Below are positions 1 through 8,124 of a DNA stretch of 64,000 bases, one piece after another (within the stretch, counting starts at the first letter, position 1; the number at the start of each line of letters is the position of its first letter). A program made the position numbers and the translations under genes. Origin of the DNA: Nostoc linckia NIES-25 (GTDB lineage: Bacteria > Cyanobacteriota > Cyanobacteriia > Cyanobacteriales > Nostocaceae); contig NZ_AP018222.1 of NCBI RefSeq assembly GCF_002368035.1, positions 3,450,534 to 3,514,533 on the forward strand, given 5' to 3'. The notes below the pieces were generated by a model. The model searched no databases. It worked only from the letters and a program-made list of their open reading frames with translations, and had not been told where the DNA came from.

Positions 1-831
1 GGGGCAGATCTAATCAAAGCTCCGGAAGTCTGGGCGAAAGGCTATACAGGTCAGGGAGTAGTGGTTGCGGTATTAGATTCTGGCGTTGACTATAACCATT
101 CAGATTTAAGTTCAAACATCTGGACAAATAGCGGAGAAATCCCTGACAACGGTATCGACGATGATGGCAATGGATACACTGATGATTTCTACGGCTGGAA
201 TTTTATTTCTAACAATAACAATACTTTAGACGTTTACGGTCACGGTACTCATGTGGCTGGTACGATCGCAGCAGTTAACAATGATTTTGGAGTTACAGGC
301 ATTGCCTATAACGCCAAAATTATGCCTGTGAAAGTGTTGGGTGATGATAACAAAGGCACTTATCCTGCTATTGCCCAAGGAGTTTATTACGCCGTCAATA
401 ACGGAGCGAAAGTAATAAACATAAGTGTAGCTGGAACCGTTCCTGACAGTGGCTTAGAAGCAGCCATTCAATATGCCAATAGTCAAGGTGTAATTGTAGT
501 TATGGCAGCAGCGAATTCAGGAGGTTCAACTCCTTTATACCCCGCTTACTATGCTACAAACTGGGGTTTAGCCGTTGGAGCAGTTGACAGCAATAACAAC
601 CTAGCCTATTTCTCTAACCGAGCCGGAAGTGATTCCAGCATGGCTTATGTAACTGCGCCAGGGGTTAGCGTTTACTCTACGCTACCAAATCAAACCTACG
701 GCTTTTATAATGGCACTTCTATGGCCGCTCCTCATGTATCAGGAGTAGCAGCCTTAATCCTCAGTGCCAATCCGAGTTTGACTGGCAGTCAAGTGCGGGA
801 AATTATCACTCAAACTGCGGTTAATGTTTAG
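1..831 (+). CDS. Subtilisin-like serine protease (S8 family), 5' end cut off by the window
   Basis: The frame is open from base 1, so the true start lies upstream and only the catalytic domain is seen. All three members of the subtilase triad are visible: Asp in VLDSGVD (codon 76-78), His in GHGTHVAGT (codon 241-243) and Ser in NGTSMAAPHVSG (codon 718-720). The Asn-rich stretch after the Asp site and the short end after the Ser site fit a secreted cyanobacterial subtilase with no C-terminal extension. Known role of the family is extracellular or periplasmic endoproteolysis. The internal GTG at 61 lies within the conserved beta strand before the catalytic Asp and is not the start. The substrate cannot be inferred. 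Confidence 0.93.
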   Translation, partial: GADLIKAPEVWAKGYTGQGVVVAVLDSGVDYNHSDLSSNIWTNSGEIPDNGIDDDGNGYTDDFYGWNFISNNNNTLDVYGHGTHVAGTIAAVNNDFGVTGIAYNAKIMPVKVLGDDNKGTYPAIAQGVYYAVNNGAKVINISVAGTVPDSGLEAAIQYANSQGVIVVMAAANSGGSTPLYPAYYATNWGLAVGAVDSNNNLAYFSNRAGSDSSMAYVTAPGVSVYSTLPNQTYGFYNGTSMAAPHVSGVAALILSANPSLTGSQVREIITQTAVNV

Positions 832-835
832 GGTA

Positions 836-952
836 TAGGGAGCAGAAGAACAGGGGGAAAGGGAAAGGGGTAAGGGGAAAAGGGAGATTAAATTTATTCC
901 TTTTCCCTTTTCCCTTTAACCTTTTCCCCTGCCCAATGCCCAATCCCCAATA
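836..952. repeat. Intergenic palindromic repeat (GGGAAAAGG / CCTTTTCCC type)
   Basis: A purine-rich arm built from GGGAAAGGGG and GGGGAAAAGGG units is followed by a pyrimidine-rich arm (CCTTTTCCC units) and by GCCCAATGCCCAAT. The arms can pair into a long imperfect hairpin. The same family recurs at 39803-39975, 41283-41412 and 59097-59221. Confidence 0.8.
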
Positions 953-988
953 TTGATACGATGAGGAAGTTGAAGGTTTTTTTGAAAT

Positions 989-2296
989 ATGACTACTTTT
1001 CAAGTTGGATCTTCCCTAATTACGATCGCAGCACAAACTCGCCAAGCTGCAAGTAAGCTGGCGATTCTCTCCACTGAGGCCAAAAATCAAGCGATTGAAG
1101 CGATCGCCCAGGCTTTAGAATCAGCTAAAGATGAAATTCTGGCAGCGAATATTGCTGATTGTGAAGCTGCTGTTGCGGCGGGAATTGCTAAACCGCTTTA
1201 TAAGCGCTTGGAGTTAGATGAACATAAATTAAGAGATGCGATCGCTGGGGTACGAGATGTTGGTAAACTAGCCGATCCTGTCGGTAAGGTGCAGATTCAC
1301 CGCGAACTTGACACTAATTTAATTCTCAAGCGCATTACTTGTCCTTTGGGTGTTTTAGGAATTATTTTTGAAGCGCGTCCAGAAGCGGCGATTCAAATTG
1401 TCTCTTTGGCAATTAAATCTGGAAACGGCGTCATCTTGAAAGGTGGCAAGGAAGCTGTACGTTCTTGTGAAGCGATAGTTAAGGCAATTAAACAAGGATT
1501 ATCTCATACTGCTGTTAATCCTGATGCGGTGCAGTTGCTCACAACAAGAGAGGAAACTCTGGAACTTTTGAAGTTAGATAAATATGTAGATTTAATTATT
1601 CCTAGAGGTTCTAATTCTTTTGTCAGGTTTGTGCAGGAAAATACACGCATTCCCGTACTCGGTCACGCTGATGGAATTTGTCATTTATATATAGATAAAG
1701 CAGCCGATCTTTCCATTGCCGTGCCAATCACAGTCGATGCCAAAGCTCAATATCCTGCTGTTTGTAATGCTATCGAAACTTTGCTCGTTCACTCAGCGAT
1801 AGCTCAAGAATTTTTACCAAAAGTTGCTGAGGCTTTAGCAGAACGCCATGTAGAATTAAGAGGTGATGAAAGTACCTTAGAAATTTTACCTCATATCAAT
1901 ACTGCAACAGAAATTGACTGGGAAACAGAATACAGCGATTATATTTTGTCGATTAAGATTGTAGACTCGATTGAAGATGCGATCGCTCATATCAACGAAT
2001 ATGGTTCCCGCCATACTGATGCGATTATCTCTGAAGATTCTGCGGCTGTGGAAACTTTCTTTGGACTGGTGAATTCAGCCAATATATTCCACAATTGTTC
2101 TACTCGTTTTGCTGATGGGTTCCGCTATGGCTTCGGTGCGGAAGTCGGAATTAGTACTCAACAAATGCCTCCCCGCGGCCCTGTTGGCTTAGAAGGATTA
2201 GTAACATACAAATATCAAATGACTGGTGACGGTCATATTGTCGCTAACTACACTGGCGCCAATGCAAAACCGTTTACTCATCGTGATTTAGTATAA
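989..2296 (+). CDS. proA: Glutamate-5-semialdehyde dehydrogenase (gamma-glutamyl phosphate reductase)
   Basis: ProA reduces gamma-glutamyl phosphate to glutamate-5-semialdehyde with NADPH, the second step of proline synthesis, in the cytoplasm. The 435-residue length fits the family. Visible signatures are the FEARPEAAIQ segment (about residues 128-136), the glycine-rich SGNGVILKGGKEA (144-156) and the catalytic Cys259 in YPAVCNAIE, with GPVGLEGLVTYKY near the C-terminus. The ATG at 989 opens directly with the N-terminal helix. The upstream Shine-Dalgarno match is weak (GAAGG about 12 bases upstream). No partner proB is nearby, so it is probably a single-gene unit. The gene ends about 100 bases before the convergent menF. 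Confidence 0.96.
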   Translation: MTTFQVGSSLITIAAQTRQAASKLAILSTEAKNQAIEAIAQALESAKDEILAANIADCEAAVAAGIAKPLYKRLELDEHKLRDAIAGVRDVGKLADPVGKVQIHRELDTNLILKRITCPLGVLGIIFEARPEAAIQIVSLAIKSGNGVILKGGKEAVRSCEAIVKAIKQGLSHTAVNPDAVQLLTTREETLELLKLDKYVDLIIPRGSNSFVRFVQENTRIPVLGHADGICHLYIDKAADLSIAVPITVDAKAQYPAVCNAIETLLVHSAIAQEFLPKVAEALAERHVELRGDESTLEILPHINTATEIDWETEYSDYILSIKIVDSIEDAIAHINEYGSRHTDAIISEDSAAVETFFGLVNSANIFHNCSTRFADGFRYGFGAEVGISTQQMPPRGPVGLEGLVTYKYQMTGDGHIVANYTGANAKPFTHRDLV

Positions 2297-2344
2297 ACTG
2301 CCTGATGTGTATTTTGATTTGCACCTGTGAAAACAATAAAATTT

Positions 2345-2398
2345 ACTGTTTTGCTACTGAATTCTGAATTCTAAATTCTGACTCCTGAATTCTGCTAT
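2345..2398. repeat. Short tandem GAATTCT-type repeat
   Basis: Several spaced copies of TGAATTCT/TAAATTCTGA lie between the convergent proA and menF genes. This is low-complexity intergenic sequence, and similar words occur at 51201-51220. Confidence 0.6.
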
Positions 2399-2402
2399 AA
2401 CT

Positions 2403-3815
2403 TTAAACCAATGCCTTCAACAAAGCCTGAAGTTTAAGTTGTACTTCTGCAAATTCTTTGTCGGGATCGGAACCAGCGACAATACCAGCACCAGCATACA
2501 ACCTGGCGCGATCGCCATCTATTAATGCCGAACGAATTCCCACAATAAACTCACAATTTCCCTTAGCATCTATCCAACCGAGAGGTGCAGCATATAAACC
2601 CCTCTCAAAGCTTTCATAACGACGAATTTCGGCACAAGCAACATCTCGTGCTGCACCCGCAACCGCTGGTGTAGGATGCAATTGCGCGACAATTTTTAAT
2701 GGATGGATGTTAGCAGGAACTACAGCACTAATTGGCGTCCACAAATGCTGGATGTTGGATAATTGTCGCAGACGAGGTGCTAATATTTGGGGTAACAAAC
2801 CTAGCTGGCATAGCCGTTGAGTTATGAAATTAAGCACCAGCGAATGTTCGTGCCTTTCTTTTTCACTATTGAGTAAGCGATTAGCCTTAGCTGCATCTTC
2901 AGCAGGAGTTTTACCTCGTGGCGCAGAACCAGCCAAAGCATCAGTAATTAACTGCTGATTATTAATACTAATTAATCGTTCGGGACTCGCACCAATAAAG
3001 TTTTGTCCTTTGCCATTACTTGTAGAAAAAATATAACAATTAGGATGTATTTGTCTGAGATTGTTTAAAGATTTAACTAAGTCAAAATGATTGCTGGATT
3101 TTACATCTAGTATATCTGCTAGAACAATCTTGCTTAAATAGCTAGACTGGATTTTTTCTAAAACAGAAGCTACTGAATATTTAAATAACTCGGCATTGGC
3201 GATGGATTTTTGGTAAAATTTTGTCGGGGAATTGATATCTGGAGAATAATCTTCTAAAGATTGGAGAAATTCAATTTTAGTTTGTAAAGCGTGCAATATT
3301 TTTTGAATATTGACATCAGCATTTATCGTTAAATTTGTTACTAATATACAGCGTTGGTTTTTCACAGCTACTTGCCAACGGGGCAGAAAAATGGTAGCAG
3401 ACGGAAATGGATAATCGGCTTGAGAATTTTGATCGAAAAAGCTGAAATAACAAAAAAAATGAGGCCCAGAAAAAGGTAGGTTAGAGTTACCAAAATTAAT
3501 TATATTTTTTAGGCAAGATTTGATAAAATATTCAGCTTTAGTAAAACGGCCTGTGCCATCAACTTCTAACTTTTCTACAGAATCAATTGCGGCGATCGCT
3601 TCTCCTTTGCCTTTATCCTCAAAGTAAAAATTTATTTCATTTGCTTGTGTAAATCGATCCAATACAAGTAAAGGGTCAACTAAATCGATCTCTTGGGAGA
3701 TACTGACAATTTGCTTGTAATTATTTTTGATGCACTTTTTTTGCACTGCTAACAGAAATTGATATAAATCTTTGTGCTGTACAAACAAGTTGCTACGACA
3801 TGGTGAAACTGTCAT
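2403..3815 (-). CDS. menF: Isochorismate synthase MenF
   Basis: Converts chorismate to isochorismate, the entry step of phylloquinone (vitamin K1) synthesis for photosystem I. The 470-residue protein has a divergent N-terminal half and a C-terminal chorismate-binding domain from about residue 210. Its conserved blocks include GASPERLI, TDALAGSAPRGKT, EKERHEHSLV, HPTPAVAGAARD, ERGLYAAPLGWID and the final AGAGIVAGSDPDKEFAE. The ARG/GTD-like core and the GIV motif support an isochorismate or anthranilate-type enzyme. The location beside menA, menC and menE points to MenF rather than a salicylate synthase. It is transcribed divergently from menA, with 362 bases between the starts. Confidence 0.93.
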   Translation of the reverse strand: MTVSPCRSNLFVQHKDLYQFLLAVQKKCIKNNYKQIVSISQEIDLVDPLLVLDRFTQANEINFYFEDKGKGEAIAAIDSVEKLEVDGTGRFTKAEYFIKSCLKNIINFGNSNLPFSGPHFFCYFSFFDQNSQADYPFPSATIFLPRWQVAVKNQRCILVTNLTINADVNIQKILHALQTKIEFLQSLEDYSPDINSPTKFYQKSIANAELFKYSVASVLEKIQSSYLSKIVLADILDVKSSNHFDLVKSLNNLRQIHPNCYIFSTSNGKGQNFIGASPERLISINNQQLITDALAGSAPRGKTPAEDAAKANRLLNSEKERHEHSLVLNFITQRLCQLGLLPQILAPRLRQLSNIQHLWTPISAVVPANIHPLKIVAQLHPTPAVAGAARDVACAEIRRYESFERGLYAAPLGWIDAKGNCEFIVGIRSALIDGDRARLYAGAGIVAGSDPDKEFAEVQLKLQALLKALV

Positions 3816-4177
3816 GGATCTATTGATAGTAAATTTTTTTTAAGTTAACTTCCTAAAGTGTAATTAATCGTGGTCGTATTTTTACAGGTAACATATTAAG
3901 TTGCCATTTCACCAGCGTAAGATTTGCCTTTTGGTGGTGTTCCTAGAGCCTAAGAAGCCAGTTGTAGTCAAGGCTGCAACTTCGGCATCACAGTCGGGAG
4001 TCCAACCCCACGACTAAAGGTAAGAATTGGAAACCCAAAAGTTAGAAGTCAGAATTTATAAGGAGTTTAGTATGATTGGTATATTCATTCATCAAATACT
4101 CTCCTGAATCAGAAAAATTTGGACACTAAAAATCTTTTGTGAAAGTGATATTGTAGGAATTTAATCCATCGCGACTG
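3816..4177. other. Divergent intergenic region menF / menA
   Basis: This 362-base gap must hold the promoters of both divergent genes. It contains TTTTTTAAG runs next to menF and a GC-rich stretch (about 3945-4020) with short complementary words. I could not assign -35/-10 boxes or a known RNA motif. No convincing ORF is present. Confidence 0.5.
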
Positions 4178-5074
4178 ATGACTACCAAGCAGATTTTATA
4201 TCCGAACACTAAGTTATGGATGGCAGCGATTAAACCGCCGATGTATAGCGTTGCCATCATGCCCATTTGGGTAGGAACAGCAGTAGCATTTGCCGAAACA
4301 AAAATTTTCAATTGGGCAATATTTTCTACTTTTGTAGCTGCGGCAATTTTAATTCTTGCCTGGGAAAATATCAGTAATGATGTTTTTGATTCCGAAACAG
4401 GTATAGATCGAAATAAACACCATTCTCTAGTGAATTTAACAGGTAATAAGCCATTAATATTTTGGCTAGGAAACTTGTGCTTATGTTTGGGGTTGCTGGG
4501 GATAGTAGCGATCGCTTTTTGGCAACAAGACCTAACAGTTATCGGTATAATTTTGCTGTGCTGTGGTTTGGGCTATATGTACCAAGGGCCTCCCTTTCGC
4601 TTAGGATATCAGGGTTTAGGGGAAATTCTTTGCTTTTTTGCCTTTGGCCCCTTAGCAGTGGAAGCAGCATACTACAGCCAAACTCAAACTTGGTCAATGA
4701 CGAGTTTAGCAGCCTCAGTTATTGTTGGCATTGCCACAACCTTGATTTTATTTTGCTCGCACTTTCACCAAGTTAAGGATGACATAGCCGCAGGCAAGCG
4801 ATCGCCCATCGTTCGCCTCGGAACCGAAAAAGGCGCCCAACTGCTATTTTGGTTCACTGGCAGCATTTATCCTCTGACTTTGCTGTTTGTGCTGTCGGGA
4901 ATTTTTCCAGTTTGGACGCTGCTAAGTTGGTTGAGTTTACCCTTCGCCGTCAAATTATGCCGCCACGTCCAAGAAAATCACCACATACCAGACAAAGTTA
5001 GTAACTGTAAATTCATCGCCGTCGCCGTGCATTTTTGGAGTTGCTTACTGTTAGGCTTGGGCTTTGTGTTTTAA
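4178..5074 (+). CDS. menA: 1,4-dihydroxy-2-naphthoate phytyl/prenyltransferase MenA
   Basis: MenA attaches the phytyl chain to 1,4-dihydroxy-2-naphthoate, making demethylphylloquinone in the membrane. The 298-residue UbiA-type protein has about eight or nine hydrophobic helices. The first Asp-rich prenyl-diphosphate motif is in WENISNDVFDSETGID (residues 62-77), and the second is HFHQVKDDIAAGKRSP. The GLGYMYQGPPFRLGYQGLGE block is typical of MenA rather than other UbiA enzymes. The ATG at 4178 gives the N-terminal sequence TTKQILYPNTKLWMAAIKPP, expected for the cyanobacterial protein. It is followed by a repeat-filled 126-base gap and then menC on the same strand. Confidence 0.94.
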   Translation: MTTKQILYPNTKLWMAAIKPPMYSVAIMPIWVGTAVAFAETKIFNWAIFSTFVAAAILILAWENISNDVFDSETGIDRNKHHSLVNLTGNKPLIFWLGNLCLCLGLLGIVAIAFWQQDLTVIGIILLCCGLGYMYQGPPFRLGYQGLGEILCFFAFGPLAVEAAYYSQTQTWSMTSLAASVIVGIATTLILFCSHFHQVKDDIAAGKRSPIVRLGTEKGAQLLFWFTGSIYPLTLLFVLSGIFPVWTLLSWLSLPFAVKLCRHVQENHHIPDKVSNCKFIAVAVHFWSCLLLGLGFVF

Positions 5075-5084
5075 ATTGGGCATC

Positions 5085-5196
5085 CCTTCTCTGCGAGACG
5101 CTACGCGTAGCTTGCTTCCCCGTAGGGGTACGGCTACCCTCAGGGCAAGTGGATATGGGGCATTGGACAAATGACTAATGACTAATGACTCATCAA
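5085..5196. repeat. Composite intergenic repeat (GAGACGCTACGCGTAGC palindrome plus ATGACTA tandem)
   Basis: Contains the near-palindrome GACGCTACGCGTAGC, the word CCCGTAGGGGTACGGCTACC, and then about three copies of the heptamer-like ATGACTA just before the menC start. Both are common short-repeat types in Nostoc-like genomes. Related words occur at 20440-20455 and 47315-47335. Confidence 0.7.
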
Positions 5197-5200
5197 GATA

Positions 5201-6220
5201 GTGATTTACAGATTTAGATTTCGTCCTTATCGGCGAAGATTTGTGCGAACAGTTAGTACAAGTCATGGTATGTGGGATATTCGAGATGGGATTATTCTCT
5301 GTCTTACCGACGAATCAGGAAAAGTTGGCTGGGGAGAAATCGCGCCCATTAGTTGGTTTGGTTCGGAAACCATAGAACAAGCATTAGATTTTTGTCGCCA
5401 ACTTCCAGCAGAAATTACAGACAAAACAATTTTCTCCATCCCAGATGATTTACCTGCTTGTCAATTCGGCTTTGAGTCAGCGCAGGAGTGGGTGGGGAGA
5501 TGGGGGGATGGGGAGATGAGGAGATGGGGAGATGGGGAGAATAACTACTCATTCCTAACTCCTAACTCCTCATTCCCCTACAGCGCCTTACTCCCTGCTG
5601 GCAAAGCGGCTTTAAATCAATGGCAAAGTTTATGGCAGCAAGGATATCGCACGTTTAAATGGAAAATTGGTGTAGATGCGATCGCTAATGAACTTGAAAT
5701 TTTTGAGTCATTGACACAGGCTTTACCAGCTAACAGCAAACTGCGATTGGATGCTAACGGTGGACTCAGCCATGAAGAAGCTAACTTATGGCTGTGGACT
5801 TGCGACAATCTCCAGGCAAATCCAGAAATAACCACAGAAATCGAATTTCTCGAACAACCATTACCCGTCGAACAATTTCAAGGAATGTTGGAATTGAGTA
5901 TGTGTTATGGAACAGCGATCGCTTTAGATGAATCTGTCGCCACATTAGCGCAACTTATACATTGTTATCAACAAGGTTGGCGAGAAATTTTTGTCATTAA
6001 ACCTGGGATAATTGGATCGCCATCTCGCTTAAGAAAGTTTTGTCAACAGCATGAAATTGATGCTGTATTTTCGTCAGTATTTGAAACTGCGATCGGAAAA
6101 CAAGCAGCACTCCAACTAGCAGCGGAATTATCCCGAAATAACAGGGCACTTGGTTTTGGTATCGACCATTTTTTTGAACAAGAAGAAACCTGGCTTCAAA
6201 GTCTATGGAAAGACCTTTAG
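5201..6220 (+). CDS. menC: o-Succinylbenzoate synthase MenC, with an in-frame repeat insertion
   Basis: A dehydratase of the enolase superfamily that turns SHCHC into o-succinylbenzoate for phylloquinone. Visible catalytic elements are the KxK motif in FKWKIG, metal ligands in LRLDANGG, EFLEQPL and IALDESV, and the C-terminal Lys in FVIKPG. The start is GTG at 5201, which puts the N-terminal strand YRFRFRPYRR in place. Residues about 97-126 are a low-complexity Trp/Gly/Asp/Arg stretch encoded by an intergenic-type repeat (5489-5578). It lies between the capping domain and the barrel and keeps the frame open. The stop overlaps menE by 16 bases, implying translational coupling. The family call is secure, but whether the insertion is tolerated is unknown. 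Confidence 0.93.
   Translation: MIYRFRFRPYRRRFVRTVSTSHGMWDIRDGIILCLTDESGKVGWGEIAPISWFGSETIEQALDFCRQLPAEITDKTIFSIPDDLPACQFGFESAQEWVGRWGDGEMRRWGDGENNYSFLTPNSSFPYSALLPAGKAALNQWQSLWQQGYRTFKWKIGVDAIANELEIFESLTQALPANSKLRLDANGGLSHEEANLWLWTCDNLQANPEITTEIEFLEQPLPVEQFQGMLELSMCYGTAIALDESVATLAQLIHCYQQGWREIFVIKPGIIGSPSRLRKFCQQHEIDAVFSSVFETAIGKQAALQLAAELSRNNRALGFGIDHFFEQEETWLQSLWKDL
5489..5578 (+). repeat. Dispersed repeat inserted in frame inside menC
   Basis: The sequence is a run of GGGGAGATGGGGAGATG units followed by AACTCCTAACTCCTCATTCCC. The same two-part pattern occurs between genes at 42853-42916, 45900-45985 and 61545-61637, which identifies it as a dispersed repeat rather than ancestral coding sequence. 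Its about 30 codons contain no stop. Confidence 0.85.
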
Positions 6221-7599
6221 ACTATTTAAATAACCTTACTGAAAATGATTGGTTAATTGGTTACGACAGCCGTCAATTTAATCAACTAGCTCAAGAATTA
6301 TATTTAGAACTAACACAGTTACCAGTATCTGAAACACCGCCAAAAATTATCTTAGCCGAACGCGAACCATTAAGATTTTTAGCAAGTTTCCTTGCCGCTT
6401 GTGCAGCTAACTGCCCAGTTTTTCTCTGTAACCTCGACTGGGGAACCCAAGAATGGCAACAAGTCCTAGATTTAGTACAGCCAGATATTATTTTGGGAAT
6501 GGCGCATGGCGCATCGCGCATGGAGAATAAGAATAATGCCCAATGCCCAATGCCCAATGCCCAATGCCCACTAATTATGATTCCCACGGGTGGTTCATCA
6601 GGAAAAATTAAATTTGCTATCCATACTTGGGAAACTCTCATAGCATCTGTAGAAGGGTTTACAGAATACTTTAAAATAAAAAAAGTCAATTCTTTTTGCG
6701 TATTGCCGTTATATCACGTCAGCGGTTTAATGCAATTTATCCGTTCTTTAACTACAGGTGGAAAACTAGCCATTCTACCGTTTAAAAACTTAGAATTTTG
6801 TAAAATATTAAATATTAAACAATCAGAATTTTTCATATCATTAGTGCCGACTCAATTACAAAAACTCCTACAAAATCCGGAATTAACAGAATGGCTAACC
6901 GAATTTAATACCGTCCTTTTAGGAGGTGCGCCAGCATGGAAAGAACTATTAGAAAAAGCGAGATTTCATCGGATTCGATTAGCACCAACCTATGGCATGA
7001 CAGAAACAGCTTCTCAAATTGCTACTCTCAAACCAGATGATTTTCTAAATGGTAAAATTAGCAGTGGTCAGATTCTCCCTCATGCCAAGGTAACTATTCA
7101 TAACCAGCAAGGCAAAATTTTAAATTCCAATCAAATAGGCAATATCGCTATTAAAGCTCAATCTTTAGCCCTTGGTTACTATCCTATAATTCAAGAAAAT
7201 CAGGATAATTTCCGAGTAGATGATTTAGGCTTTTTAGACGACCAAGGTTATTTAAATGTTGTCGGACGTAGCAGCGAAAAAATTATTACAGGGGGAGAAA
7301 ATATTTACCCAGCAGAAATTGAATCAGCCATACGAGAAACTCAACTAGTGACTGATATTTGTGTTATAGGTATCCCAGATCAACTATGGGGACAAGCCTT
7401 AACAGCAATTTATATTCCCAAAAAATCAAGTATCTGTGGCTTAAAAATTCAAACCCTACTCAAAGACAAACTCAGTAAATTTAAAATTCCCAAATATTGG
7501 ATTCCTCAGGAAAACTTACCCCGTAACTCACAGGGTAAAATTAACCGCCAACAACTAGAAAAAATAGCGATCGCATACCTTCAAAACCCCGTCAAATAA
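6205..7599 (+). CDS. menE: o-Succinylbenzoate-CoA ligase MenE, with an in-frame repeat insertion
   Basis: An ANL-superfamily adenylating enzyme that activates o-succinylbenzoate with ATP and CoA. The P-loop-like motif is IPTGGSSGKIKFA (about residues 126-138), followed by APTYGMTETASQ, the YLNVVGRSSEKIITGGENIYPAEIE hinge block in the C-terminal third, and the terminal catalytic Lys in RNSQGKINR. The start ATG at 6205 lies inside the end of menC. Residues about 99-122, just before the P-loop, are a Met/Ala/Asn/Gln/Cys/Pro stretch encoded by the intergenic repeat at 6499-6570. At 464 residues the protein is close to the family length even with the insertion. The 3' end overlaps the convergent thioesterase by 8 bases. 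Confidence 0.93.
   Translation: MERPLDYLNNLTENDWLIGYDSRQFNQLAQELYLELTQLPVSETPPKIILAEREPLRFLASFLAACAANCPVFLCNLDWGTQEWQQVLDLVQPDIILGMAHGASRMENKNNAQCPMPNAQCPLIMIPTGGSSGKIKFAIHTWETLIASVEGFTEYFKIKKVNSFCVLPLYHVSGLMQFIRSLTTGGKLAILPFKNLEFCKILNIKQSEFFISLVPTQLQKLLQNPELTEWLTEFNTVLLGGAPAWKELLEKARFHRIRLAPTYGMTETASQIATLKPDDFLNGKISSGQILPHAKVTIHNQQGKILNSNQIGNIAIKAQSLALGYYPIIQENQDNFRVDDLGFLDDQGYLNVVGRSSEKIITGGENIYPAEIESAIRETQLVTDICVIGIPDQLWGQALTAIYIPKKSSICGLKIQTLLKDKLSKFKIPKYWIPQENLPRNSQGKINRQQLEKIAIAYLQNPVK
6499..6570 (+). repeat. Dispersed repeat inserted in frame inside menE
   Basis: Begins with GCGCATGGCGCATCGCGCATGG and continues as four copies of the 7-mer GCCCAAT/GCCCAATG. The same 7-mer array occurs in intergenic repeats near 930-950, and in reverse complement at 39803-39825 and 41283-41300. 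It is 72 bases long (24 codons), so the frame is kept. Confidence 0.85.
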
Positions 7600-8038
7600 C
7601 CTCTCTAGCCCTTCTTCTCTCCGCGCCCTCAGCGCCTCTGCGGTTCGTTTCCAACCACTGAGTTATCTCATCAGGTAATTCCTGCTTAACTCTACTACTC
7701 ACATCAATACAAACATGCCGAGTAATAGCCTTAGCAAGTAGTACCTCACCCACATTAATTTCATAAGTAATTTCAAACTTATCAACACCTAGTTTTTGGG
7801 GAATTAAATTAATCAACAACTTGTCCCCAACAAACATAGGACGCAAAAAATCCACACTAGCGTGAACGATGGGGAAAGCCACAGGTGGATTATTAAAAAA
7901 ATCTTTGAGATTAATACTTGATGCTTCTAAAGATTCTTCATAAGCTTCATGACAAATCCCCAAGACATTGGCAAAATAAACTACCCCAGCAGCATCAGTA
8001 TCTTGAAAGCGAACCGTGCGGTTATAAGTAAAAGCCAT
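7592..8038 (-). CDS. 1,4-dihydroxy-2-naphthoyl-CoA hydrolase (hotdog thioesterase)
   Basis: A hotdog-fold 4HBT-type protein that would release 1,4-dihydroxy-2-naphthoate from its CoA ester before MenA. The signature FQDTDAAGVVYFANVL near the N-terminus carries the catalytic Asp, followed by the long helix CHEAYEESLEA. I place the start at the ATG at 8038 (MAFTYNRTV); the frame is also open seven codons further, to 8059. The last 15-20 residues (Arg/Glu/Ala-rich) are encoded by a dispersed repeat with the CTCTGCGGTTCGTTT word, so the natural C-terminus was probably nearer 7650. It is convergent with menE and overlaps its end. The pathway role rests on context plus family resemblance. Confidence 0.85.
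   Translation of the reverse strand: MAFTYNRTVRFQDTDAAGVVYFANVLGICHEAYEESLEASSINLKDFFNNPPVAFPIVHASVDFLRPMFVGDKLLINLIPQKLGVDKFEITYEINVGEVLLAKAITRHVCIDVSSRVKQELPDEITQWLETNRRGAEGAERRRAREVI
7600..7651. repeat. CTCTGCGGTTCGTTT dispersed repeat forming the 3' end of the thioesterase gene
   Basis: The words CTCCGCGCCCTCAGCGCC and CTCTGCGGTTCGTTT recur in related form at 47320-47356 (CCTTTGCGGTTCGTTTTAAT) and 20687-20698. Here the repeat is translated as the basic tail of the thioesterase. Confidence 0.7.
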
Positions 8039-8124
8039 GTTTGATAATTTGATATTCAAAAAGAAAAATAGTAGGCAATAAGCCTGCTTTGTTAAATTGG
8101 CGATCGCTTCTATATTAACCGCAA

